DNA of 52,648 bases from CAZBMD01 sp964493325 (GCA_964493325.1 CAZBMD010000010.1:1-52648), one strand, 5' to 3'. Counted from the first letter of the stretch, positions 32,443-41,498 are shown. Program-made: numbers and translations. Notes: generated from the sequence alone by a model not told the origin.

Positions 32443-33651
32443 TTACAAATCAAGCAGCCGTTTGAGTACTACAGGATCCTGTGTTTGTTTCAAATATGTA
32501 TCGAAAAATGTACAGACAGAGGATTTTATGATCTCGAATGATACGCGGCCATCAAGCTTGCCTGTTCCCAGATCAACAAAATATCTCGTAAGAAACGAAT
32601 GATATTTTAGCAATGCAAAATCAGAGAATGCACCGTGGCCAGCTCCGTTTATAATAATTTTGTAGGCATCTTTGCCGATGGCATCGATAAGTTCATCAAA
32701 AGCTTGGACATGTTCTTTGCATGATTTCTCATGATTTTCTTTTGTTTGATATCGCTGCAGAATTTCTTTTTCTGAGAGCTTTGAATCCTGCAATGATTCA
32801 CTGGCAAGGAGCAGCATGAAAGGTTTGTGAAATGGGCTTGTTGGCTGAGCGCCATACAATTTGCCATCCATGTTGATACCAGCTTTACATCGCTTATCAT
32901 GCCGACACAGTTGTGCAGCCGTTGCTCCTCCAAACGAAGCGCCCATGGCTCCAATTTTCTGAAGATCGAGCGCGTCAAAAAAAATATTATTTGACGGCTT
33001 TTTATTGAGCGTCTCAAGGTAATCAATGACCTCTTTGCTGTCTGCAAGCCAGATATCAATTTCTTGAGCAGCAAGCTCTTGTCGTTCTTTGTACGAAAGA
33101 TGTTCTGTGTGGATGGCGTTTAGAATTTCACGCTCATCGGGAAAGCGTACAACGTAGCTCGCGTACGGGTGGCTGATGCCAGCAACAATATAGCCATGGC
33201 TTGCAAGTTCCTCACAAAGTGCGGTGTTATCATCGCGCCATCCAAGGCCAAGGCCATGTGAATACAAAATTACTGGATAGGGCGTATCAGTGAGAGCAAG
33301 GGGGGCTTGTAATTGCGCGCTGGTAAAAATGTTATCAATACCAATAAAGCGATAAAAGAAGTTTTCTTTTTTAAGACGTGCTACAAAATCGGGCGCCCAT
33401 GGAGTTGCTGGTTTGAGTACTTTATTTGGTGTGGGATACCAAAACTGAATTACGAGTTTGCGCGTTTCATGCGGTTGTCCCGCTGCATACAATTTTTGTT
33501 GTCGTGAGCTGGTAAGATAGTGGGTTTGTGTCCCCACGCCAAAAGGTCCAGTGGGCGTTGGAAAATGGAATGAAAAAAGATAGGGCGCTGCGATGCAGTA
33601 ACCGGCAAGTATGCAAAACATTGTCAGCGTAATTTTATACAACAATTTCAT
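32443..33651 (-). CDS. exported alpha/beta hydrolase, PAF-acetylhydrolase-like
   Basis: 402 residues, AGGAG before the ATG. N-terminal hydrophobic signal or anchor (about 5-23). Core features: oxyanion region ILYSHGLGLGWRDD (128-141), nucleophile elbow GASFG (Ser239), an Asp in NMDG (262) and the His in GAGHGAF. WYPTPNK and the long insert before the elbow match the group of platelet-activating-factor acetylhydrolases and related bacterial lipases. It probably hydrolyses short acyl esters or phospholipids outside the cytosol; the substrate is inferred from the family. Confidence 0.85.
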   Translation of the reverse strand: MKLLYKITLTMFCILAGYCIAAPYLFSFHFPTPTGPFGVGTQTHYLTSSRQQKLYAAGQPHETRKLVIQFWYPTPNKVLKPATPWAPDFVARLKKENFFYRFIGIDNIFTSAQLQAPLALTDTPYPVILYSHGLGLGWRDDNTALCEELASHGYIVAGISHPYASYVVRFPDEREILNAIHTEHLSYKERQELAAQEIDIWLADSKEVIDYLETLNKKPSNNIFFDALDLQKIGAMGASFGGATAAQLCRHDKRCKAGINMDGKLYGAQPTSPFHKPFMLLLASESLQDSKLSEKEILQRYQTKENHEKSCKEHVQAFDELIDAIGKDAYKIIINGAGHGAFSDFALLKYHSFLTRYFVDLGTGKLDGRVSFEIIKSSVCTFFDTYLKQTQDPVVLKRLLDL

Positions 33652-33696
33652 TAAAGGTCTCCTGATTTCAAATTTTGAGTGAATCCTGATATTTCA

Positions 33697-33762
33697 TTAA
33701 ATTTGTGGAGTGCCACTCCCTAAATTTCTATGAATTTGTGGAATGGTACTCCACAAATTTAA
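33697..33762. repeat. inverted repeat between two minus-strand genes
   Basis: TTAAATTTGTGGAGT (33697-33711) and its exact complement (33748-33762) flank a centre that repeats the same words in altered form (GAATTTGTGGAATGG). GGAGTGCCACTCC at 33707-33719 is itself palindromic. No U-tract. It may be a dispersed repeat or a regulatory hairpin ahead of the 32443-33651 gene. Confidence 0.6.
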
Positions 33763-33828
33763 CAGAATATTGGGAATAGGGGTACGAGGGGGTTGAGTTT
33801 TTTTGTAAAAAAGCGCTGAAAAAAGCTC

Positions 33829-33858
33829 ATTAGCAGGGGTTTTATCGCCCCTGCTAAT
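33829..33858 (-). terminator. rho-independent terminator
   Basis: 11-bp stem ATTAGCAGGGG / CCCCTGCTAAT (33829-33839, 33848-33858); on the minus strand it leads into GAGC and six T. It ends the 33873-34748 gene. Confidence 0.88.
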
Positions 33859-33872
33859 CGATGAGTTGCAAT

Positions 33873-34748
33873 CTAACTAAATAAATTAACCAACAGGCTA
33901 GCTGTAGTTTTTTGCAGAGTATCTGATTTTTCCGTTTTGTAGTCCATAAAGGACCAATGATCTGGGTTGAACGGGTGGTCCAAGACTGGTTGTTCGTCTT
34001 TGACAAATCCCCACGCACCGTATGCTTTGAGCGCTGTGTTATTGGTGACACGGGTGCACAAAAAGATGCGCTTGATTTCGGGGATGATCTTAAAAATTGA
34101 GCTCATCAGTAGTTTGCCAAGGCCACGTTTCTGTTGTGTTGTGTCAACGGCAAGGCTCATGACCCTGATATCGCCTGGTGCATAATTGGCGCGCATTAAG
34201 TAGGTGATGAACCCAAGGATGCTACCTGAGGCTGGGTTTTTAATCGTAACTAAAAAGGCGCTATCGTTTCCATACATTTTGATCATCTGTTCACTAAATT
34301 TTGATGGATCAAAAATAAAATGACCTTGAAGAATTGATTGCATCATTGCTTCTGCAGCCTGCCAATCAACGTGCTCGACGCCATGTTGGAACAGTGGTTC
34401 AAATGGCTTAAAATAGGGCTCTTTACCAATTACTTCAGGAAACGCTTTTAAAAATTGCATTTCTACGGGAGTATAGGCATCACGTGCAAATGCCCAAACA
34501 TCTTTCATAGCTGCAGCATAATCAGGCGATACAATGCTTGTTTTGCTCCACTCAAGGACAACCGGAATTACTTGTTTGTCTTTGGATAAAAACTTACCAG
34601 ATTGTTTTTGGTCAACGGGATTATTCATTGTTTTGGTTCTTTCACTATTTTTAATAATAAGTTGGTTAGCTTGATCTGGGGCGGCTGTTATAAGCTGCAT
34701 GATCAGACCAAGATACAGGATCGGTGCCACAAGCTTAGAGCTAGGCAT
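33873..34748 (-). CDS. exported GNAT-family acetyltransferase
   Basis: 291 residues. Hydrophobic N-terminus LVAPILYLGLIMQLITAA (5-22) reads as a signal peptide. The GNAT domain occupies about residues 165-275: SILGFITYLM, IRVMSLAVDTTQQKRGLGKL with the acetyl-CoA loop Q-x-x-G-L-G, then CTRVTNNTALKAYGAWGF. The N-terminal 140 residues are specific to this protein. Acetyl-CoA is cytosolic, so an exported GNAT would need delivery into a host cell or a different donor. Substrate unknown. AGAGG precedes the ATG. Confidence 0.82.
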   Translation of the reverse strand: MPSSKLVAPILYLGLIMQLITAAPDQANQLIIKNSERTKTMNNPVDQKQSGKFLSKDKQVIPVVLEWSKTSIVSPDYAAAMKDVWAFARDAYTPVEMQFLKAFPEVIGKEPYFKPFEPLFQHGVEHVDWQAAEAMMQSILQGHFIFDPSKFSEQMIKMYGNDSAFLVTIKNPASGSILGFITYLMRANYAPGDIRVMSLAVDTTQQKRGLGKLLMSSIFKIIPEIKRIFLCTRVTNNTALKAYGAWGFVKDEQPVLDHPFNPDHWSFMDYKTEKSDTLQKTTASLLVNLFS

Positions 34749-35061
34749 ATGCGGACCTCTGGGTTTTTGAACAAAAAGATGTCCAAGATAATAAAATTGG
34801 ATTAAATAACAAGAAAGCGCCTATCAACGAGATATGAAATCACGTTGAATGCACTTTAGATGACAAGGATAAATAGAACTTTCATACGCGTCCCCTTAAA
34901 AAATTAAGTATGGAGACAAACTGTTTTTACGACTATTTTAAAGATAGCAGAATAGATGGTTTATGCAAACATGGCATTAAATAGTTGCAATAGCCTTTCA
35001 AATCTTTATACGATTTGCATCAACGTATTTCATATTTTTTTTCATTGATAGGGCGATTGTC
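34749..35061. other. divergent intergenic region with a promoter candidate
   Basis: No coding frame of note. For the plus strand, TTGCAA (34985-34990), 16 bases, TATACG (35007-35012) is a possible promoter 50 bases before 35062. The part nearer 34748 must carry the promoter for the minus-strand gene, but I see no clear match. AT-rich, without repeats I could detect. Confidence 0.35.
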
Positions 35062-36210
35062 ATGACTATGCATAAAAAAATTCTAGTGCTCTTTGGTGTC
35101 ATGTTGTTTGGTAGTAATACTGTTTTTTGCCTCAAACGAATTAAAGATTTTTTTAAGGGTAGCAGCTCATCAAATATTTCTGCCGAAAAAAAGGCTGAAG
35201 AAAAAAAACAGCGACGTAAAGACGTTGAGCAAGGGCTTGAAGATGCTTTGCCATGGTATTCATCAAGCAGCGCTAAAAAAAGTAAAACTGACGAGCAAGA
35301 GAAAAAGAGCGGCAAGACAGCTGCTGTTCAAGCTCAACAGCCCGCATCAAAGCCAAGTAGAGCGCCAACACCTGAAGAAATTGCTGCCTGGGAAAAAAAA
35401 CATGCAACCGAAGAAGGATCGGTTGGGCCAAAGGCGCGAGACCTCCCGTCTAGTGATCCAACAACAAAGCGCTTTATGACAACCAGTGGAGAGATTGTCG
35501 AAGAGCATGTAGCTCCATTTAAAGCAGCTGAAAAACCGTCTGAAAGGCGAACTGGCCTATCAAAAGGAGTTACTATCGGGCAAGAACGCATGTCTGAAAC
35601 CGAATCTAAAAAGTTACGTATTCAGGAGCTGGGAGCTAAAATTCAAGATGAACGGAAACAGCAAGCAGATATGTCAGCCGAGGAAAAAGAACAATCAAAG
35701 AAGATTGTAAACGACTACAGTAAGCAAATTAGTGGTTTAAATAAGGGAATAAGAGAGGTGCAAGAAACGGAGCGACTTGCAACCCTTTCGGTTGAGCAGC
35801 AAAAGCAAGAAGTTGCTGCGCTCAAGCAAAAAGCGCAAGCAGCTGAAGCTCAGTACGTTGATGTAAAAGAAGAACTTGCTAAGATTGAAAAAAAACAAAA
35901 TTCAGTAGAAGAGGTTGGTAACAAAGGTTCGATTGAAGTTGAAGAAGTTCAAGTAACCAAAAAGCGCCAGGCTCTGGAAGAGGAACTTCCGTCTGCAAAA
36001 AAAGATTTCCAACGCTCTTACGCAAAAGCAAAGTTAGCTGAAGTTCGCCTTCAGGATCGGCTAGAAGAGACAACCGAAGAACCTGTGGTAAAAGCTAAAA
36101 CAGCTAAAAAAATGTCATTTGGTGGCGTCGAAGAGTCGACTACCTCGTCACCCAAAAAACAGTACGATCCTTCTGCAATGCCAACTAGGGGGATATTAAA
36201 AAAGCCTTAA
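35062..36210 (+). CDS. exported coiled-coil protein, charged
   Basis: 382 residues; start at ATG 35062 or 35068, with only a weak GATAGGG upstream. Signal peptide HKKILVLFGVMLFGSNTVFC. Residues 30-160 are low complexity (Ser, Lys, Ala, Pro). About 165-330 form a coiled coil rich in Gln, Glu and Lys (QEVAALKQKAQAAEAQYVD). The last 50 residues are disordered and end in TRGILKKP. No catalytic motif. Such proteins often act as scaffolds or surface stalks; no partner is evident. Convergent with the next gene without a clear terminator between. Confidence 0.68.
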   Translation: MTMHKKILVLFGVMLFGSNTVFCLKRIKDFFKGSSSSNISAEKKAEEKKQRRKDVEQGLEDALPWYSSSSAKKSKTDEQEKKSGKTAAVQAQQPASKPSRAPTPEEIAAWEKKHATEEGSVGPKARDLPSSDPTTKRFMTTSGEIVEEHVAPFKAAEKPSERRTGLSKGVTIGQERMSETESKKLRIQELGAKIQDERKQQADMSAEEKEQSKKIVNDYSKQISGLNKGIREVQETERLATLSVEQQKQEVAALKQKAQAAEAQYVDVKEELAKIEKKQNSVEEVGNKGSIEVEEVQVTKKRQALEEELPSAKKDFQRSYAKAKLAEVRLQDRLEETTEEPVVKAKTAKKMSFGGVEESTTSSPKKQYDPSAMPTRGILKKP

Positions 36211-36249
36211 CAACTTCTGTTTTAGTAATAAGTATGTTGCTTTTCATAA

Positions 36250-37389
36250 TTAGACGGAGCTTTTCCATGGCAAGGGCACCCAATTCCACCACGATCCTTG
36301 TATTGGTTCTTCATGTTCTGGCTCTACCTCGTGGAATTCAGAAATCATTTTTTGTATATATTCATCAGCGCTTAATTCTTCCTCATATTCACTTACAAGA
36401 TTACCGATTTTTTCGAGTTGTTTTTGAGTCTGTTGTTCAACTAAGTGATTAAAAATATCTTGGACGTTTATAGAGACTGCATTGTCCCATTTGATAGTGT
36501 ATTCTTGTAGTTGATCAACCAGTTCTTTGAAAGGTTTTGCCTGCTCATTTGAAGGCGTAAATACTTTCAGATGAGAATAAGCTGGTGTACAAGAAGAAAC
36601 AAATTCCTTGATATCAACATCATATTTTGCATGTAAGCAGATGGCGTAAGTACGCTGATCAGTGATAATAATAATGTTTTTGCTTTTACACTTGTTGTTC
36701 AGAGCCGATAGATCTTCGATCTTTGTTCTTGTTGTATGATATATCAATGAGACCAGTTCATTTAGGTTGGATTCAGAATGAGCATACCAATCATCATCAG
36801 CAATTGTTTTATCGATTCTGATGGCAAAAACACCTGGCTTGTCTTCAATTGTTTCTTCTTTTATATCGACAGTTTGATTATCATTAAAATCATTATTGTT
36901 ATTCTCAGAAGCGTCTACATCGTTGTTGGTTGTGTACTCTCGAATTTTTTCAATAATGTTTTTTCCAAGCTTTTTATCCCAGTTAATTTGAGAATTCTTG
37001 TCTTCAACTTTTGTATAACTCATAACTGTTTTCAAAATATTATTAAATTCGTTTGGTTTATTTTTGTAGCTTTTAATCGGAGCAATATTCTGAAGGCGAA
37101 GACTGCTTTTATGCTTATTATTCAAACAAATGAATGTGTGACTATCCGTTATTATAAAAAGGTCGAGATTTTTTGCAGAGGCTGATAGTTGCATCCAATC
37201 TTTTTTTGCGGTTACAGTGTTAACCTTATGCCCAAAATCAAAATGTTTTTTAAGATTGTGTATTAAACTTATAAGATTATCTTTTTGATTTTGATTAACA
37301 AGGCCTTTTTCCACATGCACTATAATGTCGGCACAAAGATCTGCTGATGCTATAAGAAAAAAAGCTAAAAAAATTGAGCGTATTTTCAT
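36250..37389 (-). CDS. exported protein with a duplicated unknown domain
   Basis: 379 residues. Signal peptide IRSIFLAFFLIASADLCA. Two copies of a domain of roughly 120-130 residues can be aligned: copy 1 has LISLIHNLKK, LFIITDSHTFICL, KSYKNKPNEFNNILKTV and INWDKKLGKNIIEKI; copy 2 has LVSLIYHTTR, IIIITDQRTYAICL, PSNEQAKPFKELVDQL and IKWDNAVSINVQDIF. An Asn/Asp-rich linker (SENNNNDFNDNQ) joins them. The C-terminus is acidic and then Trp-rich (GSWWNWVPLPWK). I know no family with this signature. The conserved IITD-x-x-T could be a core strand rather than an active site. Confidence 0.72.
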   Translation of the reverse strand: MKIRSIFLAFFLIASADLCADIIVHVEKGLVNQNQKDNLISLIHNLKKHFDFGHKVNTVTAKKDWMQLSASAKNLDLFIITDSHTFICLNNKHKSSLRLQNIAPIKSYKNKPNEFNNILKTVMSYTKVEDKNSQINWDKKLGKNIIEKIREYTTNNDVDASENNNNDFNDNQTVDIKEETIEDKPGVFAIRIDKTIADDDWYAHSESNLNELVSLIYHTTRTKIEDLSALNNKCKSKNIIIITDQRTYAICLHAKYDVDIKEFVSSCTPAYSHLKVFTPSNEQAKPFKELVDQLQEYTIKWDNAVSINVQDIFNHLVEQQTQKQLEKIGNLVSEYEEELSADEYIQKMISEFHEVEPEHEEPIQGSWWNWVPLPWKSSV

Positions 37390-37559
37390 AATATCCCCAC
37401 TCTTTTAAGTGTTATATTTTTAGAAGCTAAATATAAATATATAAAAACTAGTTAACACATAATCTTATTATATAAATATTTCTATTAATAAATAAATACT
37501 TTTAAGAAATAGGGGGAATTCTACTTAGAAATAAGGACTGCGCTATTCCTTATAAAGCG

Positions 37560-38579
37560 TCAGCATGGCAATGGTAACCACTGTCTCACTGCCTCTATCA
37601 GGAGCGATAAATGTGTTGCTTCTGGAATAATCTGCGATACAGAGTTGTCTTTGACCTCCTGAGCGTATTCATGAAAGGCAATAACTTTTTCTGGAATGAA
37701 TTGCTCATCACAAGCTCCAATCGCTAAGAAGAATGGTTTATCCAGCTGAGCAAAAAGTGCTTGCGGGTCGTTTGGGGTGATTGCTTGTGTCATGGTATTG
37801 GTATAGAACTCAAGGATATGCGCATCTTTTTGTTTTTCTGCTTCAGGGTAATTGAAAAAGATGACCGGTGTGTGGGCGAATAAATACCCTCTGGTCAGAA
37901 GGTGAAGCAGAAGCGGGACCAGGCGAACTTTTTTTATAAATTGGTTTTCTGGATTGCTGTGCTCGCGCAGCGTGCCAGATCGTGTTCCCAAAAATGGTGC
38001 CAAGAAAACATAGCTGCTGACTACTGGATGCTTGTGCCAGCTAGCATAATTGAGTACCAGTCCGGCGCCTGATGAATGCCCGCCCAAAACAATTTTACAG
38101 TCAGGATGCTTTTCTTGAACAAAGTCGATAGCTGAAGAAATGTCTTGCCAGACCTGTTCTGTTGATGGTGCATCACCACGTAGGCCTTGAGAATGGCCAT
38201 GGCCGCGAATATCAAAAAGGTAGGTTCCGAGGTTGTGCTTTTTCATAAATCGCTGGGCCATGTACTGGTACAATTGGTTGCTCCAGATGCCGCTGCCATG
38301 ATAAAAAACCATGATGGTTTTTGGCTTTTTAGGTACAAAGTTATAGTATGCAAGATCAATGCCATCAGATGCTTTGATATGCTTTGGAGGTTGCAACGTT
38401 ACGTTGGTTACTGCCTCAGGAATTTGAAAAGAGAACGGCCCGGTTGAGAGGCTCTCCTGAATGGTATTTGGAGAGGGCAGATCGGTCTGATGGCCGCAGC
38501 TTCCCAAAAGAATTGTAGAGGCGAACATACAAAGCATCGCTGAAAATCCGCGAGCGCTCAATTTAAAAAACTTTGCCAT
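37560..38579 (-). CDS. lipoprotein alpha/beta hydrolase (S33 / monoacylglycerol-lipase-like)
   Basis: 339 residues from ATG 38579, chosen because it opens a lipoprotein signal ending LLGSC (Cys28) with AGGAA upstream; the longer frame adds an implausible N-terminus. Hydrolase core: MVFYHGSGIWS, FDIRGHGHSQG, nucleophile GGHSSGAG, catalytic Asp likely in AIGACDEQFIPE, and His in EATHLSLL. This is the lysophospholipase/MAG-lipase layout. As a membrane-anchored enzyme it could act on host or envelope lipids (inference). Confidence 0.85.
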   Translation of the reverse strand: MAKFFKLSARGFSAMLCMFASTILLGSCGHQTDLPSPNTIQESLSTGPFSFQIPEAVTNVTLQPPKHIKASDGIDLAYYNFVPKKPKTIMVFYHGSGIWSNQLYQYMAQRFMKKHNLGTYLFDIRGHGHSQGLRGDAPSTEQVWQDISSAIDFVQEKHPDCKIVLGGHSSGAGLVLNYASWHKHPVVSSYVFLAPFLGTRSGTLREHSNPENQFIKKVRLVPLLLHLLTRGYLFAHTPVIFFNYPEAEKQKDAHILEFYTNTMTQAITPNDPQALFAQLDKPFFLAIGACDEQFIPEKVIAFHEYAQEVKDNSVSQIIPEATHLSLLIEAVRQWLPLPC

Positions 38580-38673
38580 GATGATTCCTGATTTCAAACT
38601 GATGAATGACCTTCTTAAAACAATGCATGTTTGAAATTGTATCAAAATGTGGATTTTTTGTAAAAAAGACCGA

Positions 38674-39594
38674 TTATAACCGTGCAGGCGCAATCAATTG
38701 TAATCCAAATAAACATTCTCTGAGTAAGTCTGTGTCGCTAACATCATGACTGTACAGCGCAAGGGTTGTGAGTTGACACAGTGCCCGGAACAGCGCGAGT
38801 TGCAGTGTTTGATGGTCAATGTGTCCGTAGACATCAAAAAACTGTTGATGAGCTTGTTGAGGTAAAAATGAAAAAATAATTTGTAAATCGATAGCTGGAT
38901 TGCCAACGTGAACATCACCCCAGTCGATAATGCCGCTTAATTGATGGTGCTTATCCACCAGCAGATGTCGCGCGTACAAGTCGCCATGTGCCAGTGTTTT
39001 TTTTCCTGTATCCCGTAGGTCTTTCAGAGTCTCTAAAATTTCAAGTAATGCGTCACAATTATCAAACAATCCAATTTCTCTTATCTTTGCTATATTTTGT
39101 TGAGCCTGTGGATAGCGAAAAGGAACGTTAAGCTTGCCAAGCTTGTCATATTGTGCACCAAGGTTTAGCGCTTCCTGCTCAGGAATTGCGTGCAAAGTTT
39201 TTAAAAATTGAGCAAGCGGAACTGCAAGTTTTGCGCGCTGCAGATTGTTCAGGTGAGCAGCGCAAGCAGAGCGTCCTTGTAAAAAATTATAGCCTAAAAA
39301 TGACCATCGGTATTCAGGTGTTGGCTTGCCAAAAAAGAGTGGCTTTGGGATGGGTAGCGGCAAACGGTGATTGAGCAAGGGAAGTATTTTTTCTTCAACT
39401 GCAACTAAAGTTGATCCAATCTGTCGGCGCGGAAAGCGAAAAACATAATTACGATTAACACGATATACAATGTTATCCCAACCTTCTCCAACCAGTTCAA
39501 GCGTAATCGGAGCAAGTTCCGGAAACTGGCTTTCTATCAAAAGCCGAGCTTGTTCGGGCTCTACTGTGTGCTCTGCGGTCCACTGCTTACTCAT
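38674..39594 (-). CDS. APH-family phosphotransferase (aminoglycoside/macrolide kinase-like)
   Basis: 306 residues from the ATG at 39594 with GAGG upstream. Protein-kinase-like fold: nucleotide region LVGEGWDNIVYRVNRNYVFR, lysine-bearing strand replaced by RFPRR as in APH enzymes, catalytic loop LAHGDLYARHLLVD (Asp of HGD) and metal motif IDWGD. Members phosphorylate antibiotics or small hydroxylated molecules such as choline or homoserine; the substrate is not decided by sequence. Resistance should not be assumed. It is 94 bases upstream of the lipoprotein hydrolase start on the same strand. Confidence 0.87.
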   Translation of the reverse strand: MSKQWTAEHTVEPEQARLLIESQFPELAPITLELVGEGWDNIVYRVNRNYVFRFPRRQIGSTLVAVEEKILPLLNHRLPLPIPKPLFFGKPTPEYRWSFLGYNFLQGRSACAAHLNNLQRAKLAVPLAQFLKTLHAIPEQEALNLGAQYDKLGKLNVPFRYPQAQQNIAKIREIGLFDNCDALLEILETLKDLRDTGKKTLAHGDLYARHLLVDKHHQLSGIIDWGDVHVGNPAIDLQIIFSFLPQQAHQQFFDVYGHIDHQTLQLALFRALCQLTTLALYSHDVSDTDLLRECLFGLQLIAPARL

Positions 39595-39741
39595 GGTATT
39601 TTTCCTCAAAAGTTGGGTAAAACGTAGGTCCACTTATTGTTTAGTCAGAATTTTATCACGAAAAGCATTATTCAGTCGATGTGTTGAAAAAATATCATCA
39701 CGAATGCTAGCTCGCTAGCATCTTCGATGCATGCTGTGGCG

Positions 39742-40170
39742 TTATGGTTGTTCGGAATAAAACTGCTTTTGCATGATTAATTGTAATACACTACGATGCG
39801 CAGGGATGATTAATTCAGGTAAATTATCTAAGTTTGCCCAAATAATTTCGCTATGCTTTTCAGGTTCTTTATTGAAAGGTTCGCCTTGAAAGGTTGTGCA
39901 TTCAAATACCGCGACAACCATTTCGTGCTCCGACCCATTGCGGTGAAACATGTGGACGAAGTGTAAATCAGACTCGTTAACGGTAACCCCTATCTCTTCA
40001 TGAAGTTCTCGAGCAAGAGCCTGCTTGAATGGCTCATCTTTTTCCAAAAGTCCACCGACCAGGGAATAATATCCTGGTGAAAAAGGAGCTTTGTCTGAAC
40101 GCTTAACAAATAATACTTTGTTATTTTTGTGAATGAATGCGATGGCGTATGCGGCAAATCTATTTTTCAT
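39742..40170 (-). CDS. Nudix hydrolase
   Basis: 142 residues. The Nudix box fits Gx5Ex7REUxEExGU: GLLEKDEPFKQALARELHEE followed by IGV. It hydrolyses a nucleoside diphosphate linked to some group, possibly oxidised dGTP (MutT-like) by size, but the substrate is open. Cytosolic. The ribosome site is weak (GGAT). Confidence 0.92.
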   Translation of the reverse strand: MKNRFAAYAIAFIHKNNKVLFVKRSDKAPFSPGYYSLVGGLLEKDEPFKQALARELHEEIGVTVNESDLHFVHMFHRNGSEHEMVVAVFECTTFQGEPFNKEPEKHSEIIWANLDNLPELIIPAHRSVLQLIMQKQFYSEQP

Positions 40171-40286
40171 TTTTTGATCCTATCACGTATGTTTTTGTTT
40201 CAAGTATCGCTAGAGAATTTTAGCATTACCAGTAATACTATACTACGAAAATAGGCTATAAACTTAAGAGATAGATTAGGCTAAGA

Positions 40287-40760
40287 ATGTTAGATATATA
40301 CGTAGACGCGGATGCTTGTCCCGTCAAAGAGGAAGTGATACGTGTGGGTATGCGTCACAATTTACGGGTGTACTTGGTGAGCAATATCCTTCTTAACCGC
40401 GTCGTTAATGATCGTGTTTTTAAAATACAAGTTGGGACCGAGCCAGATGCTGCAGATGACTGGATTGCCGAGCACGCAGGAAACGGAGATATTGTCATCA
40501 CCATTGATATTCTACTTGCCGAGCGTTGCTTAAAAAATGGAGCAAGCGCGCTTGGTACAACGGGTAGAATTTTTAATGATGAGAATATTGGTGCTGCAAA
40601 GGCCATGCGTGAGTTTAGGGCTCATTTGAGGGAAACAGGCGAAGGCTCAAGCTATAACGCTGCTTTTTCACAGCAGGATCGATCTCGGTTTTTGCAGGTA
40701 TTGGAACAAATGATTCAGACGATAAAAAGACAAAATTTAAGTAATCAGCAAAAAGGCTGA
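40287..40760 (+). CDS. yaiI: YaiI/YqxD-family protein (DUF188, PIN-like)
   Basis: 157 residues. The family start (YVDADACPVKEEV) and TGRIFNDENIGAAKAMREF are clear. The group is distantly related to PIN nucleases and conserves acidic residues, including the first DADAC, but no biochemical role is established. Length is normal for the family (about 150). AGG lies 10 bases before the ATG. Single-gene unit, followed by a hairpin. Confidence 0.92.
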   Translation: MLDIYVDADACPVKEEVIRVGMRHNLRVYLVSNILLNRVVNDRVFKIQVGTEPDAADDWIAEHAGNGDIVITIDILLAERCLKNGASALGTTGRIFNDENIGAAKAMREFRAHLRETGEGSSYNAAFSQQDRSRFLQVLEQMIQTIKRQNLSNQQKG

Positions 40761-40804
40761 GGCTGTAGTGCTGAGTTACAGATGAGATAACAGGGCTGAA
40801 ACAT

Positions 40805-40843
40805 CTATGGAGGAATTTGGCATAGCTCCAAATTCCTCCATAG
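40805..40843. terminator. 16-bp perfect hairpin between convergent genes
   Basis: CTATGGAGGAATTTGG (40805-40820) and its exact complement (40828-40843), loop CATAGCT. It lies between genes converging at 40760 and 40892. There is no T-run on either side, so termination would be weak or assisted by another mechanism; transcript-end protection is an alternative. Confidence 0.6.
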
Positions 40844-40891
40844 GATTGATAGGATTTGCTTTCCTGAATAAGCTACATTGATAAAATAATG

Positions 40892-41284
40892 TTATTTAAA
40901 TCGTGTAATTGAGATGTGTGTGGCTTCTTTTGTCCAATGCCCAGCTTTGCACCACTGTACAAGCTTATTGTTATAAAAATAAAGCCAGTATTCTTCAATG
41001 TTGAGATCCGGAGGAGTTGCTAGTGCGCTCCAGAAGGTATTTCTATTTATTTTATATTCAAGCACCTCGATTTCTTGCCCGAATGTGTTTATTAGCGATC
41101 CGCGAAGAATCGACGGTTTGCCTAGCCTGTTTATAACTTCACTTTTTTCCATTCCAATTGATATAGTTTCTAGTTTGCTCGGTCTAATTGATTTAGCACA
41201 GCCGCTTACTAAAAAAGGTAAAGTAAATACAAGAAGGGTTATTTTTAAGAAATATCTTGAGGTTAATGATATAGTATTTTTCAT
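40892..41284 (-). CDS. lipoprotein with SmpA/BamE-like domain
   Basis: 130 residues from ATG 41284 with GGAG in place. Lipobox LVSGC after hydrophobic LLVFTLPF. The mature N-terminus ISIGMEKSEVINRLGKPS is the BamE/SmpA-type motif (GMxxxEVxxxLGxP), followed by EYWLYFYNNKLVQWCKAG, the usual strand of this fold. BamE is part of the outer-membrane assembly machine, but several unrelated lipoproteins share the fold, so assignment to BAM is tentative. Confidence 0.75.
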   Translation of the reverse strand: MKNTISLTSRYFLKITLLVFTLPFLVSGCAKSIRPSKLETISIGMEKSEVINRLGKPSILRGSLINTFGQEIEVLEYKINRNTFWSALATPPDLNIEEYWLYFYNNKLVQWCKAGHWTKEATHISITRFK

Positions 41285-41498
41285 TGAATTCTCCATTTAT
41301 ATTGTGACTAAAACAGCAATCTATTTCTATTATTATTACAAAATTGAAATTTTTATGCAAATGGGGGGGTATACGGTAAAAAAGAGATAATTTTTTATAA
41401 ATTCTTAAATATTTGTTTTTGCTTGTAGCTTTGCCAAAAGTGTGAACAGTTAAATAAAAACTTGGATTATTTAGTTGGAGCTGATTTATGGAAAAATA

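Noticed and set aside
38674..39594. Antibiotic resistance gene
   Set aside because: The APH fold is clear, but many members act on metabolites. No mobile context or known resistance subfamily signature is visible, so resistance is not claimed.
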